Shown here: piece after piece, positions 9,427 through 15,920 of the stretch
Layout of the letters: each line of letters begins with the position of its first letter
Numbering within the stretch: position 1 is the stretch's first letter
Assembly: GCA_965219015.1 (NCBI GenBank)
Contig: CBDCNH010000015.1
Location: 1-37,055, forward strand
Length of the DNA: 37,055 nucleotides
Direction of reading: 5' to 3'
Source of the DNA: CBDCNH01 sp965219015
GTDB lineage: Bacteria > Pseudomonadota > Alphaproteobacteria > Rhodobacterales > Rhodobacteraceae
Notes under the pieces: generated by a model
The model's input: the letters and a program-made list of their open reading frames with translations, nothing else
Databases searched by the model: none
Told to the model about the DNA's origin: nothing
Position numbers and translations under genes: made by a program

Positions 9427-10743
9427 TCAGTTCGCGGCCTGGAAGTCGCGCAAGAGCGCGTCGCCGCGCGCGTCGACCGCGTCCAGCGCCTCCTTCGCCG
9501 TCGCCTTCCCGGCCAGCAGGTTCTGGAACTCCTCGTCGATGATGTCACGGATCTGCACATAGTTGCCGAAGCGCAGCCCCTTCGAGTTGACCGTCGGCTT
9601 GTTGAGCGTGATCTCCCGGATCGCAACCTCGGAGCCGGGGTTGGCGTCGTAGTAGCCCTGCTCCTTGCCGAGCTCGTAGGCGGCCTCGGTGATCGGCAGG
9701 TAGCCCGAGAACTGGTGCCAGTCGGCCTGGACCTTCGCGGAGGAGAGGTAGGTGAAGAAGTCGCCGACGGCCTTGTACTCCTCCTCCGGGCGGCCCTGCA
9801 TCACCCACAAGGTCGCGCCGCCGATGATCGTGTTCTGCGGCGCGCCCTCGACGTCGTCGTAGTAGGGCAACATGCCGTAGCCGACCTCGAAGTCCTTGGT
9901 GTTCTCGATGATGCCCGCGCGGCTCGCCGACGAGCCGAAGAAGATGGCGCATTCCTGGCTGTAGAACTTTGGCTTCGCATCCGCACCGCCGACCGGCCCG
10001 CCGTACTGGAAGAGCCCCGAGTCCTGCCATTTCTTGAGGTTTTCCCAGTGCGTCTCCTGGACCGGCCCCGCGAACTCGAACTCGGCGTCGAGCCCGCCGA
10101 AGCCGTTCTCCTCGGTCCCGATCGGCTGGTTGTGCCAGGCGGAGAAGTTCTCGAGCTGGATCCAGCTGATCCACTCGGTCGTGAAGCCGCATTTCGCGGC
10201 GCCCGACGCCATGATCTTCTGGCCGTCGGCCTCGAGCTCGGCCCAGGTCTTCGGCGGCGTCTCGGGGTCGAGCCCGGCCTTCTCGAACACGTCCTTGTTG
10301 TAGTAGAGGATCGGCGTCGAGGAGTTGAACGGCATCGACAGCATGTTGCCGTCGGTGTCGGTGTAATAGCCTACGACGGCGGGCAGAAACGCCGCCGGGT
10401 CGAATGGCTGGTCGGTGTCTTTCATCAGCTGGAAGACCGGGTAGACCGCACCCTTGGCGGCCATCATCGTGCCGGTTCCGACCTCGAAGACCTGCACGAT
10501 CGCGGGCTGCTCCTTGGCGCGGAAGGCGGCGATGGCGGCGGTCAGCGTCTCGGGGTAGGTGCCCTTGTAGGACGGGACGACCTCGTACTCATCCTGCGAT
10601 GCGTTGTAGCCCGCGACGATCTCCTCGAGCTTCTGGCCGAGTTCGCCGCCCATCGCGTGCCACCACTGGATCTGCGTCTTGGCCTCCGCCGCCGTCAGCG
10701 ACGCCGCGAGTGCCAGCGCCGAAACCGTCATCGTCCGAAGCAT
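9427..10743 (-). CDS. ugpB: ABC transporter solute-binding protein, UgpB-like
   Basis: This is a 438-residue extracytoplasmic binding protein. Residues 1-21 are a signal peptide ending TAAEA before KTQIQWWHAMGG. The motif IQWWHAMGGELGQKLEEI and the later AQNTIIGGATLWVM-like segment (APQNTIIGGATLWVMQG) are typical of glycerol-3-phosphate binding proteins. It would capture sn-glycerol-3-phosphate or a glycerophosphodiester in the periplasm and deliver it to UgpAE. A GGGGGACGG ribosome-binding site precedes the ATG. It is the first gene of the ugp-type operon, downstream of a SARP-like regulator in the same direction. The ligand assignment is by family resemblance and gene order. Confidence 0.9.
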   Translation of the reverse strand: MLRTMTVSALALAASLTAAEAKTQIQWWHAMGGELGQKLEEIVAGYNASQDEYEVVPSYKGTYPETLTAAIAAFRAKEQPAIVQVFEVGTGTMMAAKGAVYPVFQLMKDTDQPFDPAAFLPAVVGYYTDTDGNMLSMPFNSSTPILYYNKDVFEKAGLDPETPPKTWAELEADGQKIMASGAAKCGFTTEWISWIQLENFSAWHNQPIGTEENGFGGLDAEFEFAGPVQETHWENLKKWQDSGLFQYGGPVGGADAKPKFYSQECAIFFGSSASRAGIIENTKDFEVGYGMLPYYDDVEGAPQNTIIGGATLWVMQGRPEEEYKAVGDFFTYLSSAKVQADWHQFSGYLPITEAAYELGKEQGYYDANPGSEVAIREITLNKPTVNSKGLRFGNYVQIRDIIDEEFQNLLAGKATAKEALDAVDARGDALLRDFQAAN

Positions 10744-10772
10744 GTCCGTCCCCCAAATCAGCTTTGCCCGGC

Positions 10773-10801
10773 ATTAGCTTGACCGGGTGTAAGCATTGCA
10801 A
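10773..10801 (-). promoter_or_regulatory. Candidate promoter of the ugp operon
   Basis: On the minus strand there is TTGCAA (10801-10796), a 17-bp spacer and GCTAAT (10778-10773). This places a transcription start about 20-25 bp before the ugpB ATG. The same stretch carries an inverted CCCGG/CCGGG pair that could be an operator. The region is clearly less GC-rich than its surroundings. Prediction is by eye from sigma-70 consensus only. Confidence 0.4.
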
Positions 10802-10835
10802 CCGTTTTGTGAAGCTTTGATGACAGACGCCGGGC

Positions 10836-12473
10836 TCAGGTCAGCGCGTCGGCAAGCCGCTCAAGCAGCCCCATGCCGCGCAGCGTCCTGACCGGGTAGT
10901 CCGGATCGTTCAGCATCCGGTCGAGTGTGAAGTCCGGTTCCGCGCGCGCCAGCGTGGCGGCGGCCTTCAGCGCCGCGCGCGTGTTGCCGGAGGCCGCGTG
11001 AAGCGCGATGAGATGCCGCTGCGCGGGTCGAAAGTCCGGGACGAGCATCGCCGCCGAGGTGCCCGCCGCGATCGCCTCCTCGTGCCTGCCCGTGGCCGTG
11101 CAGACGATGCAATGGTTGAGATCCCACCAGTGCCGGAACTGCGAGCGCTCGGCGATACGGCGCCCGATCGAGGACAGCCGGTAGGCCTCGGAATGCTCGC
11201 CCGTCATCGTCGCGGCGATCGCGGCGGCCTGCCATCCGAAGGCGTTCGACGGGTTGAGCGCGATGGCGCGCCTCGCAAGGTCGGCGGCACCCGCGGCATC
11301 GCCGAAGACCGCCGCGCGCATCTGCGCCAGAAGTGCGAGAACCTGCGGATTGTCGCCGGCCATGTCGAGCGCATGGCGGCCGAGCGTATCGGCCTCCTCG
11401 CGTGCCTCCACCGTGTTCGGGATCAGTCGCTCGATGAGTTGCACGGTGCGGAAAAATGCGCGCCACGCAAGATGCACGCCGAGCGGATCGGCCTCGTGCG
11501 CCTGCGCCATCAGCCGGTCGGCCTCGACGAGCCCCGGCCCCGAGAACCCGAACGTCCGCGTAAGCGCGAGCCGCATGAGTCCGGCGGCGCGGTTCTCGGC
11601 GCGCGCCACGCCGGCCGCGAGCGGCAACTGCGCCAGAACGCGCTCGGTCGCCTCGAACGCCGCCTGCGAGACGATGGCGCCGGTTTCGATCTCGTCGATC
11701 ACGCTCTCGATGCGGTAGAGTCGCGAAAAGAGCACGCGCTTCGTGGCGCCGTGGACGACGCGGATCAGCACGGCACTCGCGGGCCCGTGGGCGGCGAACG
11801 AGCACTCGACCTCGAGGTCCGCCGTCGTTCCGGAGCCGCTCGGGTCGCGCGCCGCCTCGAGCCAGGCGCTGACCTGCTCGGAGATCCCCTGCCCGATCCG
11901 GTCGGTCATGACGGTGCCGAGCATCGCGGCGAGGTCCGAGCCCGCCTCCGGTCCCACCTCAACCGTGCGACCACGGATCGAGATGCCCGAACGGGCGGGC
12001 CGCGCGATCTCGGCGAAGCCGTCCGACGGCACGAGCATCGTCCCGTCGGACAACGCGCTATGGCCGCGTCCGTGCCGCGCTCGTTCCTGCCGCAGCCAGA
12101 TCTCGAACTCCGGGTCGCGCACGTCGATGCCTTCGAGGAGATCGGCCTGCGGGTCGTCCAGGGTGACGATGCGGACGGTCTCGGGATCGAGCCAGACCGA
12201 TGTGCGGTCGGCTTCGACCACGCCCCGACCGAACGAGCGGCGGATCTCGCTCAGCGTCTGCCTGAGGCTCGCGCCCGCCTGTTCCGCGCCGCGCGTCGAC
12301 CAGAGCTTGTCCTCGACCCAGCGGCGCGGCCGGCGATGGCCCGGCGCGAGCGCCAGCAGCGCCAGCAGCCCCTGCGCCTTCTTGCCCGAAGGGGTGCAAT
12401 CCTCCTCCGTCGCATCGAGCGCACGGAGCGGACCGGAGATGATGAGCGCCACAGGGGTCGCGACAATCGGCAT
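10836..12473 (-). CDS. SARP-like transcriptional regulator with TPR-type C-terminus
   Basis: This 545-residue protein starts with an OmpR-type winged-helix domain (about residues 8-100). It includes GKKAQGLLALLAL and the LWSTRGAEQAGASLRQTLSEIRR segment that marks SARP/BTAD-like activators. The centre (about 160-280) resembles the TolB/adenylate-cyclase-associated region seen in proteobacterial SARP proteins. The C-terminal part (about 300-540) is alpha-helical and TPR-like, with repeats ending around ALDMAGDNPQ, AIALNPSNAF and AAMLVPDFRP. It is probably a DNA-binding activator whose ligand or partner is sensed by the helical repeats. It is divergent from the PAP2/haloperoxidase gene and upstream of ugpB, so either or both could be targets. 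The start ATG has only a weak ribosome-binding site. Confidence 0.75.
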   Translation of the reverse strand: MPIVATPVALIISGPLRALDATEEDCTPSGKKAQGLLALLALAPGHRRPRRWVEDKLWSTRGAEQAGASLRQTLSEIRRSFGRGVVEADRTSVWLDPETVRIVTLDDPQADLLEGIDVRDPEFEIWLRQERARHGRGHSALSDGTMLVPSDGFAEIARPARSGISIRGRTVEVGPEAGSDLAAMLGTVMTDRIGQGISEQVSAWLEAARDPSGSGTTADLEVECSFAAHGPASAVLIRVVHGATKRVLFSRLYRIESVIDEIETGAIVSQAAFEATERVLAQLPLAAGVARAENRAAGLMRLALTRTFGFSGPGLVEADRLMAQAHEADPLGVHLAWRAFFRTVQLIERLIPNTVEAREEADTLGRHALDMAGDNPQVLALLAQMRAAVFGDAAGAADLARRAIALNPSNAFGWQAAAIAATMTGEHSEAYRLSSIGRRIAERSQFRHWWDLNHCIVCTATGRHEEAIAAGTSAAMLVPDFRPAQRHLIALHAASGNTRAALKAAATLARAEPDFTLDRMLNDPDYPVRTLRGMGLLERLADALT

Positions 12474-12570
12474 GGTGCGCCTGTCTGGAGGACGGCACTC
12501 GAAAGCATGTCAACAATGTAAGCTCATATACCAGCGCGAAGCTCGCCGCACAATTCCCGTGAAAAAAGCG

Positions 12571-12576
12571 TAAAAT
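12571..12576 (+). promoter_or_regulatory. Possible -10 element before the PAP2-like gene
   Basis: TAAAAT lies in an AT-rich patch of the 185-bp divergent gap, 83 bp before the ATG at 12659. The bases at the expected -35 distance (about 12548-12553) match the consensus poorly. The gap also contains a TTGACA on the minus strand without a convincing -10. A regulator-dependent promoter would fit a weak -35, but that is inference. Confidence 0.25.
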
Positions 12577-12658
12577 CAAGCCCGGCGCCGCCCTGGCGGT
12601 TTGACGGCACCCGGAGCCCCGCGGCACGTTCGGCAAGGGTCGCTCAAAGGAAAGCCGT

Positions 12659-13756
12659 ATGGGAAGTCAGGGGTCGCAGGGCAGCCAAGGCTCGCAAGGC
12701 AGCCAAGGCTCGCAGGGAAGCCAGGGATCGCAAGGCAGCCAGGCCGCGAACGCGACCTCGGGGGCGACCTCCTTCGCGCTGGCGTCGGCGATCGCCACGA
12801 CGCACGACGGCATCGCCGGCGACTGGCCCGACGACGCCACGAGACGGACACCGTCGCTCCGCAACCGCGCGGCCTGGCCCGCGTTCGAGGTCATGGGGCC
12901 GGGACCGCGCAGGACGGTGCTGGACCGGCTGCTCCTCGGCCTCGTGACGATCGACCTGTCGGTCGAGGGCACGGCCGAGGTGCGGACGAGCGATCCGGCC
13001 GCCACCGGGTCGCTCGTCACGCTGACGCGACCGCTGCCCGCGGTGGACAAGGCTCAACTGGCCTACCTGAGGACGGCCGCCGACCTGCGGCCGGACCGGC
13101 TCGGCGAGATCATCGCGCAGCAGACCGACATCCTGTCGTTCTTCGGCGCGATCGCCTGGCTCGACGGCGAGGGGACGCGGTGGACGCTCGAGCTCCTCCG
13201 CGGCGTCCTCGACCTGTGCAACACCGTCGAGATGGCGATCAAGCATCACGTGGACCATCCGCGCCCGATCCAGTTCGCGCCCGAGCTGCAACCCGTCGTG
13301 CAAACGCCCGGACACGGCAGCTGGCCATCCGGTCACGCCACCGAGTCGTTCGCCGTCGCCACCGTGCTCGACGCGCTGCTGGAGCCCGCGCTTGCCGGCG
13401 TCTGGCCCGCCGACGCCAGCGTCATCAACTACAGCCAGTCGATGCGGCTTGCGGCGCGGATCGCGTTCAACCGGACCGTGGCGGGCGTGCATTTCCCGAC
13501 CGACAGCATGGCCGGCGCGGTACTCGGCCTGACGCTCGGGGAGCTGGTGGTCAACGCGGCGACCGGGCAGGTGCAGACGCCGGCGCGGACCTTCGACGCC
13601 TCGGCCTATTCGGGCGATTTCAGCCTGCCCGTCCTGCGCGCGGCGCTGACCGATGGAACCGTGCCGTCGCAGCTCGAAGCCATCACGCCGGCCGCGGACG
13701 GGTCCGTCCTTCGGACCCTCTGGACCCGGGCGCGCGCCGAGGTCACCAGCGCCTGA
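12659..13756 (+). CDS. Soluble PAP2 / vanadium haloperoxidase-superfamily protein with (GSQ)9 N-terminus
   Basis: This 365-residue protein begins with Met and nine Gly-Ser-Gln triplets (residues 2-28), then a single globular region. The three signature blocks of the acid phosphatase / vanadium haloperoxidase superfamily are intact. They are KHHVDHPRP (Lys195, Arg202), WPSGHATE (Ser224, Gly225, His226) and NRTVAGVHFPTD (Arg272, His278, Asp282). The Lys-to-Arg spacing of seven matches PAP2 phosphatases and chloroperoxidases. No signal peptide or membrane helix is apparent, so it is a soluble enzyme, either phosphatase or haloperoxidase. AAAGGA at 12646-12651 supports the start. Its 3' end overlaps the convergent peptidase gene by 14 bp. 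Confidence 0.8.
   Translation: MGSQGSQGSQGSQGSQGSQGSQGSQGSQAANATSGATSFALASAIATTHDGIAGDWPDDATRRTPSLRNRAAWPAFEVMGPGPRRTVLDRLLLGLVTIDLSVEGTAEVRTSDPAATGSLVTLTRPLPAVDKAQLAYLRTAADLRPDRLGEIIAQQTDILSFFGAIAWLDGEGTRWTLELLRGVLDLCNTVEMAIKHHVDHPRPIQFAPELQPVVQTPGHGSWPSGHATESFAVATVLDALLEPALAGVWPADASVINYSQSMRLAARIAFNRTVAGVHFPTDSMAGAVLGLTLGELVVNAATGQVQTPARTFDASAYSGDFSLPVLRAALTDGTVPSQLEAITPAADGSVLRTLWTRARAEVTSA
12662..12742 (+). repeat. In-frame 18-bp tandem repeat encoding (Gly-Ser-Gln)9
   Basis: Nine consecutive GSQ codon triplets follow the start codon. The serine codons alternate strictly: AGT, TCG, AGC, TCG, AGC, TCG, AGC, TCG, AGC. The true DNA unit is therefore 18 bp (GSQGSQ), present 4.5 times with third-position variation. 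The encoded tail is probably disordered and flexible. Confidence 0.95.
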
Positions 13757-15716
13757 GCGCGTCGATCGGACGCCCGTCGTCGATCGTCCCGAAGCCCGTC
13801 TGCGCGTCGAACGCGCCGGGGGCCCGGCCCAGGACCGAACCGGCGTCCGACGGCCCCGGCGCCCCCAGCGCGATGCCTGCAAGCCCGCGTGCCAGGCGGG
13901 GCGCGGCAGCACTCGAGCCCGAGAGCGCGCGCACCGAGCCCGTGTAGGTTCCGGCCGCGAGCACGCCCGGCAGGGCCGGCGCATCGTCGGCGATCGCCGA
14001 GAGGACCACGCGCGGCGTCGTGTCGGCCGACCCTGCCGAGGCGTATCGTGCCGCGTGCCTCTTCTGCCACGATACGGCGCCGGCGGCGTGGACGCGACCG
14101 AGCCCGTGCGACGCGTAGGCGGTCTGCGTGCCGGCAGGACCGATGGGCGAGCCGGGGCCGTACCCGGTCCAGGAGTGCCGGACCGGGTTCCATGCGTGCG
14201 CGGCAGGATGCTCGAGGTAGGCTTGCCGACCGCGGAGCCGGTAGCCCGGCACGGTGTCGCCGCGCTGCACCTCGATGCGGAGCGGTTCCGTGGTTCCGCC
14301 GAGGATCAGCCGCCAGCGCCCGGCCGGTGCCAGCGCGATGTCGCCACCGGCGTCGAAGGGCAGGTCCGATGCCGTGGGCGAGAAGGCGAGCACCAGAACG
14401 TGCCCGTGCCCGTAGACGTCGGGCTCGTCGACATGGGTGATGGTGCCGATCCGCGCGTTCTGACGGTCGAGCAGTGGCTCGCCGAGGCCCGGAGCCGGAG
14501 CGGCGCCCGCCCAGGCCGCGCTGCCGTCCGGGCGCAGGAGCGTCAGCGTGAGCTCCGGGCCGGGGCTGCGGATCTCGACGAAGGAGGCGGCAAAGCCATC
14601 GGGTTGCAGGCGGATGTCGATGGCGCCGTCGCCGAGGCGTGCTGCCTGCCGCCCCTCGCCCCAGTTGCCGAAGGCGAGGACCAGGCGCGTCTCGCGTCCG
14701 GTGGCGGCCGACCAGCCGTCGAGAAGGCCGCGGAGCACGGTTTCCACGAAGCCCATGCCGTCCTTGCGGCCCGCGAGGACGCCGAAGCTGAGGTTGATGA
14801 CCACGGGGCCCGTCCCGCCGATCTCGATGGCGCGGGTCAGAACCCAGATGACGGCCTCCACGATCGGGAGCTCGAGCCGCAGGCCCGAGGTGTCCTCCAC
14901 GGCCGCAGGTGGCAGCTGCACGCCGAGCATGTCGCGGAACGGCGGCGCGCTCTGCGGATCCTCGCCTGCGAAGAGGTCGGCCACGTGGGTGCCGTGGCTG
15001 AAGCCGAACGCGGTGGTCTGGCGCGCGGCCGACGGGGCGAGGCTGGCATTGAGCCGCGCGTAGACCGAGGCCTCGTCGTCCTCGCCGAGCAGGTGGTCGA
15101 TGTCCTGCGGCCCGAGCCCGAGGCCCATCGCGAAGTAGGGCACCTTGGGTGGCGTCACGGGATCGAAGGACTGCAGCCAGAGGCCGGCGAAGCGGCTGCG
15201 GAGCGTGGCGCCCTCCCGGAACGTGAAGCGGCGGTTGAGAAAACCGATCCCGTCGTCGATCACCGCGCGGAGCGGGATGTCCCGCGATGCTCGCGCGTCG
15301 TCGACGGGCATCGCGGCGAGCGCCTCTTTGGTGGGCCCCTCGACCGCCTCGCCGATGTGGAGCACGCGCCAGAGCGGCGCGCCTTCGAGCACCGCGGCAC
15401 CCTCGCGCTGATAGATCGTCAGCGAGGTCTGCCAGGCCTCGGCGTCCTTCCGGCGCTCCGGGCCGCGGCGATGGAGATCGAGCACGCGGGCGGCGTTCTC
15501 CTCGATCAGAAGGCGCGAGCGGTCGCGGGCGAGGTCGAGGAGCGCCGCGGCCGCCTCCGCGAGGCGATCCGGGTCGAGCTCGAGGAAATACGGCCGGTAC
15601 GCCGCTTCGCGCCTGACGCCGCTGATCTTGTCGCGCTGCGTGCGGAGCTCTGCGGCCCAGTCGAGATAGGGCGAGATCTGCGGCGGTTGCGCTTCGTCGC
15701 GACCCGTGATGGCCAT
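13743..15716 (-). CDS. Subtilisin-like S8 serine peptidase
   Basis: This 657-residue protein has the ordered Asp-His-Ser triad of subtilases. Asp154 lies in AVIDDGIG, His241 in SHGTHVADLFAG, and Ser602 in LSGSSAAAP. The oxyanion-hole Asn is in LVLAFGNWGEG, between His and Ser. An N-terminal helical region of about 145 residues precedes the catalytic core. An insert of roughly 200 residues, rich in beta-type sequence, lies between the Asn and Ser blocks. No Sec signal peptide is visible at MAITGRDEAQPPQ, so it is either cytoplasmic or exported by another route. A good GGAGG precedes the ATG. It is divergent from the haloperoxidase gene and convergent with the PAP2-like gene. Substrate unknown. 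Confidence 0.85.
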   Translation of the reverse strand: MAITGRDEAQPPQISPYLDWAAELRTQRDKISGVRREAAYRPYFLELDPDRLAEAAAALLDLARDRSRLLIEENAARVLDLHRRGPERRKDAEAWQTSLTIYQREGAAVLEGAPLWRVLHIGEAVEGPTKEALAAMPVDDARASRDIPLRAVIDDGIGFLNRRFTFREGATLRSRFAGLWLQSFDPVTPPKVPYFAMGLGLGPQDIDHLLGEDDEASVYARLNASLAPSAARQTTAFGFSHGTHVADLFAGEDPQSAPPFRDMLGVQLPPAAVEDTSGLRLELPIVEAVIWVLTRAIEIGGTGPVVINLSFGVLAGRKDGMGFVETVLRGLLDGWSAATGRETRLVLAFGNWGEGRQAARLGDGAIDIRLQPDGFAASFVEIRSPGPELTLTLLRPDGSAAWAGAAPAPGLGEPLLDRQNARIGTITHVDEPDVYGHGHVLVLAFSPTASDLPFDAGGDIALAPAGRWRLILGGTTEPLRIEVQRGDTVPGYRLRGRQAYLEHPAAHAWNPVRHSWTGYGPGSPIGPAGTQTAYASHGLGRVHAAGAVSWQKRHAARYASAGSADTTPRVVLSAIADDAPALPGVLAAGTYTGSVRALSGSSAAAPRLARGLAGIALGAPGPSDAGSVLGRAPGAFDAQTGFGTIDDGRPIDALRRW

Positions 15717-15779
15717 CGGTGCCTCCTTGCGCCGGATGCCGCATCGGAGGCCCGCCGGCCCGCCGCCGTCAACGCAGGC

Positions 15780-15801
15780 TCCCGCGCTTTTGCGGGTTTT
15801 T
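15780..15801 (+). terminator. Terminator-like hairpin in the divergent gap
   Basis: CCCGC pairs with GCGGG around a short T-rich loop and is followed at once by five T residues, the form of a short intrinsic terminator read on the plus strand. No plus-strand gene ends just before it. It sits about 120 bp upstream of the haloperoxidase start, so it may act as an attenuator, end a small RNA, or stop read-through. Confidence 0.4.
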
Positions 15802-15920
15802 CACGGAAGGCTTGCAGAAACACGATCGCCGGAGCCGCGAGGTGCCCGAAAAATCACGCTGGGCTCACGCGCCATCACCAGGCTTCGGGACGTCGATCCT
15901 CAAACCAAGGAGCCTTCGTG

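Noticed and set aside
8959..10782. A 607-codon plus-strand frame opposite ugpB/ugpA
   Set aside because: High-GC antisense shadow; the ugp genes on the minus strand have clear signal peptides and motifs.
12662..12742. CRISPR-like or mobile-element repeat
   Set aside because: The repeats are adjacent with no spacers and encode an in-frame GSQ tail.
12644..13984. A 446-codon open frame on the minus strand opposite the PAP2-like gene
   Set aside because: It is rich in Arg/Ala/Gly shadow sequence with no family motif, while the plus strand encodes all superfamily motifs.
13606..15744. A 712-codon minus-strand frame overlapping the S8 peptidase
   Set aside because: It is a different frame of the same strand with Arg/Pro-rich composition, and the triad motifs are in the other frame.
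13653..15920. Long open plus-strand extension upstream of the haloperoxidase
   Set aside because: It is antisense to the peptidase gene; the ATG at 15921 has a good ribosome-binding site.
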